The notes under the pieces are model-generated. The model saw only the letters and a program-made list of their open reading frames with translations, did no database searches and was not told the origin of the DNA. Positions 53,983 to 63,134 of a stretch of DNA of 64,000 bases are shown one piece after another (positions within the stretch are counted from its first letter, which is position 1; each line of letters starts with the position of its first letter). The position numbers and the translations under genes were made by a program. Source of the DNA: Methanoregula sp. PtaB.Bin085 (lineage in GTDB: Archaea > Halobacteriota > Methanomicrobia > Methanomicrobiales > Methanospirillaceae); NCBI RefSeq assembly GCF_002067035.1, contig NZ_MVQB01000057.1:1-64000 (forward strand), given 5' to 3'.

Positions 53983-55299
53983 TTATGCTGCCCCCTTGAG
54001 TTTCTTCAGCCTGGTACAGACCATGGTCAGGAAGTCCAGGTCCGTCATCATTCCCTCGGGCGGTTCGACAACCTTCCGGCAGTCAATCGGGACATTGTCC
54101 ATGCGGTAGCAGTTGCCGCCGCATTCGACGCCGTTGAAGGCAACCGGGACATGGAGTTTGGATACGCCGGAGGTCGGGGTTATATGCGGGTCGATACAGA
54201 CCGAGTCGACCTTCGCGATGGCCCTGACGGCACTGATCGGGAAGTGTGCGCCGGGATCGCTGCCGATGGTGAACATCATGTCCACCTCGCCCCGCTTGAG
54301 GAGGTCGATCGAGCTCGAATCACCGGGATTGTAGCGGGCAAAGCCGCGGGTAAGGTCAACGGAGTACGGGAACCCGAACTGCCAGGCAAAGACTTCGCCG
54401 GAGCCGGTGACGTTGTAGTGGCCCCGCATCGGCATGATCGAGAATTTCGTGTACTCGTTGAGGTCTTTGGTAACGGCGATTGCTATGTCAATGTTGTGGT
54501 TCTTGGAGAGGGACTGGGTTACACCCATTCCGAAAAAGATGATCCCGAAACGGCCGCTTTTCATCAGGTCCGCTGCCTCGCGAATCTTCTCTGCCGGGAT
54601 GCCGGCGACAACATCCGGAAGCCATTCTCCCTTGAACGCAACCCGAAGCGCGTTCAGGAGCTCGTAGTCCCTGCCCTGCTCGACCTGCAGGTGGACGTCG
54701 GCCATCCTGGCGGTGTCTGTGCAACGGGGGTCGACAACGATCATCTTGCGGCTCATCTGTCCCTTGCCGGTGAAGAACCCGCGGGGGAAGATCGAGTACC
54801 GTGACATGTGCCGGGGGTGGGCGTGGGCCGGGTTGCAGCCCCAGAAGATGATCCGGTCGGCACGGTTCTTGATCTCACCAAGAGTACAGGTCGGGAGACC
54901 GATATCCTGCACGGCAATAAGGGTCGTGCCGTGGCAGACCGCAGCGGTATTGTCGCAGCAGGCCTTCGCGATCTCGGCGATCTCGTTTCCAACGCTCTGG
55001 GCCTCGCAGTTGGTGGAGGACCATCCGTACATCAGGGGCTTCTTTGCCTTGGCGAGGGCTTTGGCAGTGTAGTCCGCTGCTTCCTCGTAACTGATGGTCT
55101 TCCAGCTGCCGTCTTCCTGGCGGATCCGGGGTTTCGTGACCCGGTCGGTTGACTGGGAGTGGAGGAACTTCTCGGTCCCGATCACACAGGCATTCGCGAC
55201 CTCGAGGAGTTTTTTTCCGTCGTCAGAGACGGTAACTTCAATATCATCGCAGAGGGTCCCGCAGAACGGGCATATTACGTCGGTAATGGTCTTGGTCAT
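53983..55299 (-). CDS. fwdB: Formylmethanofuran dehydrogenase subunit B (cluster 1)
   Basis: A 438-residue molybdopterin subunit that reduces CO2 to formate. Cys10, Cys13, Cys17 and Cys38 bind a 4Fe-4S cluster. Cys122 in AVCHG is the metal ligand; it is encoded as Cys, not selenocysteine. Cluster 2 has ICHGPS at the same place, here it is VCHGTT. ATG 55299 overlaps fwdD by 4 bases and has GGTGA upstream; the GTG at 55317 is rejected. Whether the metal is W or Mo cannot be read from the sequence. Confidence 0.95.
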   Translation of the reverse strand: MTKTITDVICPFCGTLCDDIEVTVSDDGKKLLEVANACVIGTEKFLHSQSTDRVTKPRIRQEDGSWKTISYEEAADYTAKALAKAKKPLMYGWSSTNCEAQSVGNEIAEIAKACCDNTAAVCHGTTLIAVQDIGLPTCTLGEIKNRADRIIFWGCNPAHAHPRHMSRYSIFPRGFFTGKGQMSRKMIVVDPRCTDTARMADVHLQVEQGRDYELLNALRVAFKGEWLPDVVAGIPAEKIREAADLMKSGRFGIIFFGMGVTQSLSKNHNIDIAIAVTKDLNEYTKFSIMPMRGHYNVTGSGEVFAWQFGFPYSVDLTRGFARYNPGDSSSIDLLKRGEVDMMFTIGSDPGAHFPISAVRAIAKVDSVCIDPHITPTSGVSKLHVPVAFNGVECGGNCYRMDNVPIDCRKVVEPPEGMMTDLDFLTMVCTRLKKLKGAA

Positions 55300-55703
55300 C
55301 CTACTTTCACCCCGCACTGTCTCTGGACCAGTTCCACCCCAAGGAGGACCGGTTCGTTGATAGCGATCTCAATCTTCACGGGCGTGCCCTTGAAGGTCGG
55401 CATGCCGGTAGAGTAGGTGTTGTCACTGACAACGGAGTTCGCCCACGGGCCCATCGGGATGAAAGCAACCCCCGGGTGGGGTCCCTGCGTTGCTTCGACA
55501 GCTTTGACGACGACGCTGCCGTAGTCGCTGGTGACCTTCACATTGGTGTTCTTCCAGGCGCCGAGTCTCTTTAAGTCGGACGGGTCCATCTCGATAATGC
55601 CGCAAGCGGTACGGTACGACGGCTTTTCCTTACCGCTCTCGATTGCAACACCCTGCTGGATGGTCCTGCCTGAGATAAGGTTAACAGTAATTGGTTGTGC
55701 CAT
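55296..55703 (-). CDS. fwdD: Formylmethanofuran dehydrogenase subunit D (cluster 1)
   Basis: A 135-residue subunit that corresponds to the C-terminal dinucleotide-binding domain of molybdopterin oxidoreductases and completes FwdB as a separate chain. NVKVTSDYGSVVVKAVE and ATQGPHPGVAFIPMGPWAN are the typical MGD-contact strands. ATG 55703 overlaps nothing upstream and is 13 bases from fwdG; its end overlaps fwdB by 4 bases. Confidence 0.92.
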   Translation of the reverse strand: MAQPITVNLISGRTIQQGVAIESGKEKPSYRTACGIIEMDPSDLKRLGAWKNTNVKVTSDYGSVVVKAVEATQGPHPGVAFIPMGPWANSVVSDNTYSTGMPTFKGTPVKIEIAINEPVLLGVELVQRQCGVKVG

Positions 55704-55716
55704 AGTCGCCCTCACT

Positions 55717-55977
55717 TCAGGCCTCGGTCATGACTTCGGCCCCTTTGCCGGAAAGCCGGATCACATCGTACGGGCAGGCCTTGACGCAGACACCGCAGCC
55801 GGCGCAGAGTTCGGCTTTGACATCAAGGTGAACGGATTTCCCGTTCTTTACCGCGTAGATCTTTTCCTTGGTCACAGGATCCACGGTGAAGAGCTCAAGA
55901 GCATCCACCGGGCATGCGATGACGCAGTTGCCACAACCGGTACATCGCTCAATGTTTACATGTACAGAAAACGCCAT
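55717..55977 (-). CDS. fwdG: Polyferredoxin-type subunit G (cluster 1)
   Basis: An 86-residue 2x[4Fe-4S] ferredoxin: Cys12, 15, 18, 22 and Cys58, 61, 64, 68. It delivers electrons to FwdB. Start ATG 55977 (MAFSVHVNIE) equals the start of the cluster 2 copy. It opens the cluster 1 operon. Confidence 0.93.
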   Translation of the reverse strand: MAFSVHVNIERCTGCGNCVIACPVDALELFTVDPVTKEKIYAVKNGKSVHLDVKAELCAGCGVCVKACPYDVIRLSGKGAEVMTEA

Positions 55978-56304
55978 GCGTATCACACACTTGTCGTCGT
56001 AATTGCTATGGTTTCACTGCATGAAAGTTAAATGTTTCTAAATCAGCATATAGACATTTTCATTAAATCAGGTTAACAGAAAAAAAAATTTTCAAAATGG
56101 TATTAACATAAGTCGGAAAACATCCATTTTTTTATACTGATTTCCAAAAGAAACTGTGGATTTGCCAGTTTACGGATGCATATGAGTAATGAAAATGTTA
56201 ACCACTTTTAAAATTCAGGAAAAAATACCGGGATGCGCCGGCCATCTGAATACACGATGGTGAGCATTTTTGTCCGCGGCTGCTGCACGATCCGATCCCG
56301 GAAA
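55978..56304. promoter_or_regulatory. Promoter region of fwd cluster 1
   Basis: 327 bases, very AT-rich, between fwdG and the moeA stop. On the minus strand, TCTATATGC (56047-56055) could be the TATA box, giving a leader of about 45 bases. AAACATTTAAC at 56026-56036 (minus) is shared in part with the cluster 2 promoter. No gene. Confidence 0.45.
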
Positions 56305-58164
56305 TCAGATACCACCCGGGCGGATAATCCCCGTCTCTCTGGTATCGTATCCTCCTAGCCCGGTCAGGATCTTTTTAAATTCCGGTGAACGGACAGTATC
56401 GATCAAAGCGACCAGCCGCGGATCCTGTTCATGTTCTGTCCGGAGCGCGAGCTCGTACCGTTCCTCCGCTACCGGAACGAATGGGAGGCCGAGAGCTTTC
56501 GCAGCGCTGTACACACACAGGCCGGCATCTGCTTCCCCGCTTTTCACTGCAAGCGCCACTGCAATATGGGTGGTCACCTCCCGGTCATAGCCGATGAGTG
56601 ACGAAGGCGCGATCCCGGCTTTCTTCAGCTCGAAATCCAGGAGCATGCGGGTACCGGATCCTTTCTGGCGGTTGATGAATGACCGGCCCGGAATACCGGA
56701 GAGACCGATACCGTCCCTCGATACCACCCCCTGCTGCCTCCCGGCAATGCAAAGGAGAGACACCGGCCGGTCCGGCAGGAATTTCCGCAGGTATGACGTA
56801 TTATACGTCCCGTCATCGGCAAGGAGGTGCATGGGGGCAGCGTGGCACTCGTCTTTTTTCAGAGCGATGATGCCTCCCATGCTCCCCACGTGGGTGGAGA
56901 TGAGGGTACCTCCGGAGGGCCTCATCAGATCGGCAAGATGATCAAGAGCCGGGTCATGGCTGCCGGTCACAATCAGGGCATTCTTTGCCTCTTCTTCCGG
57001 CACCATAAGCCGGGCATCGACGGTATCCCCGGCATTGAATCCCTCCGATGCAAGGGGAACCCGCAGGAAAGCGTTCGCCCGAACGGCACTCATCTGGACA
57101 CCGGCACCACGGGACTGGGGGGAGACGATCCAGCGATCCCCCACCCTTCCGAGCGTACAAAGGACGAACTCGTCCGATCCGATCTCCTTGGGATACGCTG
57201 ACGTAATACAGGCCCGTACGACCTGCGGTTCCGGCACGGGAAGACCGTACCTTCGAAGGAACGGGAGGATGATCTCGCGAAGGACGGTGAGGGCAGAGAG
57301 GGGATAGCCCGGGAGGCCGAAGACCGGCCTTCCTTCGATTCGTCCGATAATTACGGGTTTGCCGGGTTTGATGGCGATCCCGTGGACAAGGACCTCGCCA
57401 AGTTCTGCAATGACCTCCGCGGTATAATCCCTGGTTCCCGCGGACGAGCCGGCAGAGATGATGACAATGTCGTTCTCCTTCACGGCCCGGGCAACGGCAC
57501 CGCGGATCGTATCAGGGTTGTCCTCGACAAACGGGTAGCGGGTACATGCTGCACCGACTTCTTCGAGCATCGCCTCTGCCATGATCGTGTTGCTCTCAAC
57601 GACCTGTCCTGGCTTCGGGCGGGTTCCGGCAGGAACGAGCTCGCTTCCCGTGGGGACGAGTCCTGCGCGGACCGTGATGACCTCCGGGTTTGTAATACCA
57701 TAGGTGGCAAGTGCCCCGATTTCGTGGGGTCGTATCCGGTAAAGGGATGGCATGATCATCTCCGACTCGGCAAGATCTTCCCCGGCCGGGCGGACATGCT
57801 GCCACGGTGCGGCTGCCTTGCGTATCGTGTAGCTCCCGCCATCCTCCCAGACATCCTCGATCATGATGACTGCATCATATTCCGGAGGGACGATGTTACC
57901 GGTATTCAGCCTCGCAGCCCTCGACAGGGTGACCGGGTGCTGTTCGGAAGCACCCCGCGTTTCGGCGCTGGCGACTGCGATCCCGTCCATGGCCGAAAGG
58001 TGGATCTCCGGCACCGAATACCGTGCGAAGATCGGCGCCGCGGTGACCCGCCCGGCAGCCTCCTCAAGCGGCACCTGTACTGTCGTGGGTCTGCAGGAGA
58101 ATTCCCGGGCAAGAATCGCGAGCGCCTCTTCGAGCGATATCACGTTCAGGTATCGTTTCACCAT
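56305..58164 (-). CDS. moeA: MoeA-like molybdenum/tungsten cofactor protein fused to a PBP domain
   Basis: A 619-residue protein. The N-terminal MoeA part (about 1-400) has SAMDGIAV and IISAGSSAGTRD, GKPVIIGRIEGRPVFGLPGYPLS; it inserts the metal into molybdopterin. The C-terminal 210 residues form a periplasmic-binding-protein-like domain (LIVTGSHDPALDHLADLM, FINRQKGSGTRMLLD) as in molybdate or LysR-type ligand domains. Such fusions are known in archaea. ATG 58164 has GTGAGAG upstream. It lies between both fwd clusters, whose FwdB needs the cofactor. Confidence 0.9.
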   Translation of the reverse strand: MVKRYLNVISLEEALAILAREFSCRPTTVQVPLEEAAGRVTAAPIFARYSVPEIHLSAMDGIAVASAETRGASEQHPVTLSRAARLNTGNIVPPEYDAVIMIEDVWEDGGSYTIRKAAAPWQHVRPAGEDLAESEMIMPSLYRIRPHEIGALATYGITNPEVITVRAGLVPTGSELVPAGTRPKPGQVVESNTIMAEAMLEEVGAACTRYPFVEDNPDTIRGAVARAVKENDIVIISAGSSAGTRDYTAEVIAELGEVLVHGIAIKPGKPVIIGRIEGRPVFGLPGYPLSALTVLREIILPFLRRYGLPVPEPQVVRACITSAYPKEIGSDEFVLCTLGRVGDRWIVSPQSRGAGVQMSAVRANAFLRVPLASEGFNAGDTVDARLMVPEEEAKNALIVTGSHDPALDHLADLMRPSGGTLISTHVGSMGGIIALKKDECHAAPMHLLADDGTYNTSYLRKFLPDRPVSLLCIAGRQQGVVSRDGIGLSGIPGRSFINRQKGSGTRMLLDFELKKAGIAPSSLIGYDREVTTHIAVALAVKSGEADAGLCVYSAAKALGLPFVPVAEERYELALRTEHEQDPRLVALIDTVRSPEFKKILTGLGGYDTRETGIIRPGGI

Positions 58165-58484
58165 ACTCTCACTGCAAATCCGCGTTTCCGGCAATACTCG
58201 CGGTCAAACCGATTTTTCCGGGTGCATTCCTTATCATAAATCCTGTTTTGTATTTTTTCTTATCATGTATACCATTATTGATCAGTTGATGGAAGAGGAA
58301 CAAGTGTTAATTTTCTTCTCTCACAATCCTTTTCCATCGGCAGTCACTCACATAACCCTTGTTGAATTTTCTTATTAATTAAAAAACATTTACCAATATG
58401 ATAATTAAGAAGGTTTAATTAAATTGCTAATCAAAAGATCAAAGTAATCAAAAATTTATTACAAAAATCTACTGTGTGATGTAC
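58165..58484. promoter_or_regulatory. Divergent promoter region of moeA and fwd cluster 2
   Basis: 320 bases, very AT-rich. For moeA (minus) a TATA-like TTATGATAA is near 58232-58240. For cluster 2, AAAATTTATT (58451-58460) fits a start of transcription about 2 bases before ATG 58485. AAACATTTACC (58384-58394) resembles a site at cluster 1. Palindromic TTAATTAA units occur near 58375 and 58415. Confidence 0.5.
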
Positions 58485-58742
58485 ATGGCGTTCTCAGTAC
58501 ATGTCAACATAAACCGATGCACCGGCTGCGGCAACTGTGTGGTTGCCTGTCCGGTGAACGCGCTTGAGCTCTATACGCTCGACCCGGTAACGAAGGAGAA
58601 GATCTATCATGTCGTGGATGGGAAGTCCATCAGTATGGACGTGAAGATGGAACTCTGTGCCGGCTGCGGTGTCTGTATCGGAGCCTGCCCCTACAAGGTG
58701 ATCACCCTCTCCGGCAGGGGAGAAGCCGGGGTCTTTGTCTGA
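58485..58742 (+). CDS. fwdG: Polyferredoxin-type subunit G (cluster 2)
   Basis: An 85-residue 2x[4Fe-4S] ferredoxin, closely similar to the cluster 1 copy (same Cys positions 12, 15, 18, 22, 58, 61, 64, 68). Start ATG 58485 agrees with the homologue and with a TATA box centred about 29 bases upstream; the in-frame GTG/ATG at 58476 and 58479 would lie before the transcript start. Confidence 0.93.
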   Translation: MAFSVHVNINRCTGCGNCVVACPVNALELYTLDPVTKEKIYHVVDGKSISMDVKMELCAGCGVCIGACPYKVITLSGRGEAGVFV

Positions 58743-58743
58743 A

Positions 58744-58757
58744 CTGAGGTGGAAAAA
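58744..58757 (+). promoter_or_regulatory. Strong ribosome site of fwdD, cluster 2
   Basis: CTGAGGTGGAAAAA ends 2 bases before ATG 58760. It is the same 14-base element as at 52262-52275 (minus), where it precedes fwdC. Confidence 0.7.
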
Positions 58758-58759
58758 CA

Positions 58760-59170
58760 ATGCCGAAGATCCACCTGAACATGATAACCCAGCGCTCCGT
58801 TGAGGAAGGCGCAGCCATGGAGAAGGGCAAGATCAATCCCGACTATTTTGTTGCCTGCTCCATCTGCGAAATGCACCCGGATGATATGAAGAAGGCCGGC
58901 ATCTTGAAGAACACCAATGTCCGTGTCACCAGCGAATGCGGCAGCGTGATCGTGAAAGCGATTGAGCCAACGCAGTTCTGTCCCCCCGGCCTCGCCCATA
59001 TCCGGCAGGGCGTCTGGGCCAACCAGGTTGTCCCGCCGCGAACCCAGTCAACCGGAACCCCGCAGTACAGCGGTTTCCCGGTCACCATCGAACCGGCACC
59101 GGATGAACGGATTAAGACCGCGCTGGAACTTGTCCAAGGTGCGGTCGGATTATGGAAGGGAGGAAACTGA
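58760..59170 (+). CDS. fwdD: Formylmethanofuran dehydrogenase subunit D (cluster 2)
   Basis: A 136-residue paralogue of the cluster 1 FwdD. NVRVTSECGSVIVKAIE and PTQFCPPGLAHIRQGVWAN align with it. It differs in having extra cysteines (Cys in ACSICEMH, SECGS and QFCPPG). It completes the MGD-binding site of FwdB. Its stop is one base ahead of the fwdB start. Confidence 0.92.
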   Translation: MPKIHLNMITQRSVEEGAAMEKGKINPDYFVACSICEMHPDDMKKAGILKNTNVRVTSECGSVIVKAIEPTQFCPPGLAHIRQGVWANQVVPPRTQSTGTPQYSGFPVTIEPAPDERIKTALELVQGAVGLWKGGN

Positions 59171-59171
59171 T

Positions 59172-60545
59172 ATGCCCAAGCTGATAACCCAGGTCGGATG
59201 CCCGTACTGCGGGTCGTCCTGCGATGATATTGAAGTGCTCGTCTCGGATGACGGCCGGAAGGTCCTGGAAGTCCATAATGCCTGCATCATCGGGAACAAC
59301 CTGTTCCATCATGCAAACGATTCCACGCGACCGATGCTGCCCCGTCGGCGCCAGCCGGACGGCACGATGAAGGAGATCTCGTTTGAAGAAGCCGTCGACT
59401 ATACCGCAAAAACCCTGCTTGCGGCAAAGAAGCCTCTCATCTATGGATTCGGTTCCACTAACTGTGAGGGCATGAGCGCGGTCGGACGTGTTGCCGAGAA
59501 ATCCGGGGCAATACTTGACAACTGCGCATCGATCTGCCACGGCCCGTCGTTCCTTGCCATCTTCGACAACGGGTACCCCAGCTGCACGCTCGGCGAAGTG
59601 AAGAACCGTGCCGACTGCGTCGTGTTCTGGGGCTGCAATCCTATGCATGCCCACCCGCGACACACCTCCCGTTATTCGATCTTCCCCCGCGGGTTCTTCA
59701 CCGGCAAAGGCCAGATGGCGCGGACGATCATTTCGATCGACCCGCGTGAGACCGATACCGCGAAGCTCGCGGACATCCATTACATGCTCGACCAAGGCCA
59801 TGACTATGAACTCTTCGACGCCTTCCGTACGGTACTTCGGGGCCACGATATCCCGGACATGGTAGCCGGGTGCAAAAAAGAGGATATCCTCAAAGGCGCA
59901 GAGGCGATGAAGAAGGCCCGGTTCGTCATGATCTTCTTCGGAATGGGCTGCACCCATACCGACGGCCGCAACCATAATATCGACATCGCCATCAGCCTGA
60001 CCCGCGACCTCAATACTCACACCAAGGCTTCGATCATGGCGATGCGGGGGCATTATAACATCGCCGGTCCCGGTCAGGTCTGGTCCTGGCAGTTCGGATT
60101 CCCGTACTGCATCGATCTCTCCAAAGGCACCCACGCCCACATGAATCCGGGCGAGACCAGTTCCATCGACCTTGCCATGCGGGACGAGATCGACTGCTTC
60201 GTGAATGTCGGTACGGATGCGGGAGCGCACTGGCCCATCGATGCCGTCAGGCACGTCAAGAAGCACCCGTTCATCACCATCGATCCTAACTTCTGCATGG
60301 CAAGCGAGATTGCGGACCTCCATATCCCGGTCCGGATCGCCGGCGTGGACGAAGGGGGCGTTGTCTACCGGATGGACAACGTGCCGATCCAGTTCAAGGC
60401 GGTTCTCAAAGGCCTTTCCGGGGTTCCCAGTGATGAGGAGCTCTTCGATATGATCTACGAGCGGATGTGCGTGCTGACCCAGACCGAGCCTGTATGGCTC
60501 ACGGCAAAGGATGACCGGAAATACCCCTCTCCGGCGGTGATCTGA
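59172..60545 (+). CDS. fwdB: Formylmethanofuran dehydrogenase subunit B (cluster 2)
   Basis: A 457-residue catalytic subunit with Cys10, 13, 17 and 38 for the 4Fe-4S cluster and the metal ligand Cys122 in ICHGPS. It is about 19 residues longer than the cluster 1 copy, with the extra length at the C-terminus (LTQTEPVWLTAKDDRKYPSP). ATG 59172 was chosen because the frame open to 58962 overlaps fwdD. Confidence 0.95.
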   Translation: MPKLITQVGCPYCGSSCDDIEVLVSDDGRKVLEVHNACIIGNNLFHHANDSTRPMLPRRRQPDGTMKEISFEEAVDYTAKTLLAAKKPLIYGFGSTNCEGMSAVGRVAEKSGAILDNCASICHGPSFLAIFDNGYPSCTLGEVKNRADCVVFWGCNPMHAHPRHTSRYSIFPRGFFTGKGQMARTIISIDPRETDTAKLADIHYMLDQGHDYELFDAFRTVLRGHDIPDMVAGCKKEDILKGAEAMKKARFVMIFFGMGCTHTDGRNHNIDIAISLTRDLNTHTKASIMAMRGHYNIAGPGQVWSWQFGFPYCIDLSKGTHAHMNPGETSSIDLAMRDEIDCFVNVGTDAGAHWPIDAVRHVKKHPFITIDPNFCMASEIADLHIPVRIAGVDEGGVVYRMDNVPIQFKAVLKGLSGVPSDEELFDMIYERMCVLTQTEPVWLTAKDDRKYPSPAVI

Positions 60546-60546
60546 G

Positions 60547-62253
60547 ATGACCGAGATCATCGTCAGGGGTGGTTTCGTCATCGATCCAACGCAAAAGATC
60601 GACGGCGATGTGGTCGATGTCGCTATCAGGGACGGGAAGATCGTTGACAAGGTCGGTTCCGGTGCAAAGATCATTGACGCAAAGGGAAAGGTCGTGATGG
60701 CAGGGGGCGTGGATGTCCACGCCCATGTTGCCGGGCCCAAGGTCAATGTCGGCCGGCTCTTCCGTCCCGAGGATAAGCTCTTCAAGAGCCCGATGGCGCA
60801 GGAGAAGTTCCGGGTCGAGAGCGGTTTCTCCATCCCAAGCACATTCAAGACCGGGTACGATTACGCCCGGATGGGATACGCGTTCGTGATGGAAGCCGCG
60901 ATGCCCCCCCTCCACTCCCCTCATGTGCACGAAGAGATCCACGACACCCCGATCATTGACGAAGCCGCACTCCCGGTCTTCGGGAACAACTGGTTTGTCA
61001 TGGATTATCTCAAGAAGGGAGAGGTCGAGAATACCGCTGCCTACATCGCGTGGCTGATCCGGGCAACGAAAGGATTCGGCGTGAAACTCGTGAACCCGGG
61101 CGGTACGGCAGCCTGGGGCTGGGGGCTGAACTGCCTAAGCCTCGATGATCCCGTCCCGTATTTTGATATCACTCCCGCCGAGATCATTACGGGATGCCTC
61201 AAAGCCAACGAGTATCTCGGCCTCCCCCACTCTGTCCATATCCACCAGAATGACCTCGGGAACCCCGGCAATTACCGGATCACCATCGATTCACTGAAGC
61301 TTGCAGAGGGAGTAAAACCGAAGAACAGATTCGGCCGCGAGCAGGTCATGCACTCCACCCATATCCAGTTCCACTCCTATAAGGGCACGAACTGGGGCGA
61401 CTTCGAGTCGGGAGCAAAAGAGGTCATGGACTATGTCAACCGGTCCAAGGGGCTGACCATCGATCTCGGCTGCGTAACGCTCGACGAAACAACGACCATG
61501 ACCGCGGACGGTCCCTTCGAGCACCACCTCAACAGCCTCAACCACCTCAAGTGGGCGAACGTCGATGTCGAGCTCGAAACCGCTGCCGGCGTGGTCCCGT
61601 ATGTCTACGACCCGAATATCAAGGTCTGCGGAATCCAGTGGGCGATCGGTCTTGAGCTCGGTCTCTTTGCAAAGGACATGAGCAAGACATTCATCACCAC
61701 AGATCACCCGAATGCCGGGCCGTTTACCCGGTATCCCCGGGTCATCAAATGGCTGATGTCGAAGAAGGCCCGCGAGGCAACGCTGGACAGCTTCAAGCAC
61801 AAGGACAAGGTCATCGGTGCCACCCACATCCACAGTATCGATCGCGAGCTCACGCTCTATGAGATTGCCCAGATGACTCGGTCCGGCCCTGCAAAATGCT
61901 TGGGCATGGGGGGTATCTACGGTGGCCTGGCTCCCGGCATGAATGCGGATGTCGCGGTCTTCGATCTCAACTACAAGGACATGCCATCCGATCCCGAGAA
62001 GATTGAAAAGGCGTTCCAGCGTGCTGCGTACTTCATCAAGTCCGGCGAGGTCGTTCTGAAAGACGGCGAAGTCCAGAGCCATGGGCACAAGAGGACGGTC
62101 TGGGTCAATGTAAAGATGCCCGAGAACCCGCAGGTCACACGGGATATCAGCCAGAGTTTCACCAGGGATTACACGGTCGGTATCCAGAACTACCCGGTCA
62201 GGGACTACCTGGTCCCCCACCCGTTCGTGATCGATGTCAACCTGGAGGCCTGA
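60547..62253 (+). CDS. fwdA: Formylmethanofuran dehydrogenase subunit A (cluster 2)
   Basis: A 568-residue amidohydrolase subunit with the same metal motifs as cluster 1: HAH (58, 60), HQNDLGNPG, HIQFHSYKGTNW and DHPNAGPF. It starts one base after the fwdB stop. The two FwdA chains align over their full length, so this is an ancient or recent duplication of the whole cluster, not of single genes. Confidence 0.95.
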   Translation: MTEIIVRGGFVIDPTQKIDGDVVDVAIRDGKIVDKVGSGAKIIDAKGKVVMAGGVDVHAHVAGPKVNVGRLFRPEDKLFKSPMAQEKFRVESGFSIPSTFKTGYDYARMGYAFVMEAAMPPLHSPHVHEEIHDTPIIDEAALPVFGNNWFVMDYLKKGEVENTAAYIAWLIRATKGFGVKLVNPGGTAAWGWGLNCLSLDDPVPYFDITPAEIITGCLKANEYLGLPHSVHIHQNDLGNPGNYRITIDSLKLAEGVKPKNRFGREQVMHSTHIQFHSYKGTNWGDFESGAKEVMDYVNRSKGLTIDLGCVTLDETTTMTADGPFEHHLNSLNHLKWANVDVELETAAGVVPYVYDPNIKVCGIQWAIGLELGLFAKDMSKTFITTDHPNAGPFTRYPRVIKWLMSKKAREATLDSFKHKDKVIGATHIHSIDRELTLYEIAQMTRSGPAKCLGMGGIYGGLAPGMNADVAVFDLNYKDMPSDPEKIEKAFQRAAYFIKSGEVVLKDGEVQSHGHKRTVWVNVKMPENPQVTRDISQSFTRDYTVGIQNYPVRDYLVPHPFVIDVNLEA

Positions 62254-62262
62254 GGTGCGATC

Positions 62263-63069
62263 ATGGCAACCATCATCTTAACACCGAAAAAGACGCCTGA
62301 GCTCATGCTCGAAGGATACAATATCACTCCGGACTCCTTTGCAGGAAAGACACCGGCCCAGATTGCCGGTCTGGAAGGACGGGAGGGCAAGATCAAAGTA
62401 ACGCTCGGGGACTTTTTTACGGTCTCCGGAAATTCGGGTGCAACCGCTGCTGAAACCGATATTGTCATTGCCGGTGACTGTTCGCGGGTCAAGTATATCG
62501 GGAACAAGATGACCGCCGGATCCATCACCGTCAATGGCAATGCCGACATGTATGTCGGCGGCTGGATGAAAGGCGGAACGATCCACGTAACCGGTAACGT
62601 CCATTCGTTCTGCGGCATCGCGATGGAAGGCGGGGAGATTCTCGTAGACGGCAACGCTGAGAACTATGTCGGATGTGCCTACCGCGGCGACTGGCGGGGC
62701 ATGCGGGGCGGCACGATCCGGATCCGGGGAAATGCCGGCAATGACATCGGCACCTTCATGCTCGGCGGCACGATCATTGTCGAGAAGAACGCGTTCATCC
62801 ATGTTTCAACCCATGCCGAGGGCGGAACGGTCATCATCAGGGGGGATGTCGAGGGCCGTGTCGGAGGCCAGATGGTGAAGGGGGACATATTCGTGCTTGG
62901 GAAGATCAAGTATATGCTCCCCGGTTTCCGGAAGGTTGGGACAGAAGAGAAACAGGTTGATGGTACCAAAGCAAGATTCAACCATTACATCGGGGATCTC
63001 GGGGAACGCCACCCGAAGAGCAAGGGACAGGAGATCTACGCCAACCTGTATGTCAGGGCAGCGGCATGA
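62263..63069 (+). CDS. fwdC: Formylmethanofuran dehydrogenase subunit C (cluster 2)
   Basis: A 268-residue beta-helix subunit with GNAxxxxGxxMxGGxIxI repeats, similar to cluster 1. It starts with MATIILTPKKTPELMLEGY and ends in a basic segment (RHPKSKGQEIYANLYVRAAA) that matches the cluster 1 end. It is the last gene of cluster 2, 9 bases after fwdA. Confidence 0.93.
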   Translation: MATIILTPKKTPELMLEGYNITPDSFAGKTPAQIAGLEGREGKIKVTLGDFFTVSGNSGATAAETDIVIAGDCSRVKYIGNKMTAGSITVNGNADMYVGGWMKGGTIHVTGNVHSFCGIAMEGGEILVDGNAENYVGCAYRGDWRGMRGGTIRIRGNAGNDIGTFMLGGTIIVEKNAFIHVSTHAEGGTVIIRGDVEGRVGGQMVKGDIFVLGKIKYMLPGFRKVGTEEKQVDGTKARFNHYIGDLGERHPKSKGQEIYANLYVRAAA

Positions 63070-63134
63070 CTTTCCCCTTTTTGGTTATTCGGAACAACGA
63101 CACTCATTCCGGTAAAAAAAGTCTGTGATGATCC

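Noticed and set aside
53983-60545. Selenocysteine in FwdB
   Set aside because: In both copies codon 122 is an ordinary cysteine codon (TGC), and no in-frame TGA occurs in the genes.
59112-60848. 578-codon minus-strand frame
   Set aside because: Shadow of fwdB and fwdA of cluster 2, both of which have all family motifs.
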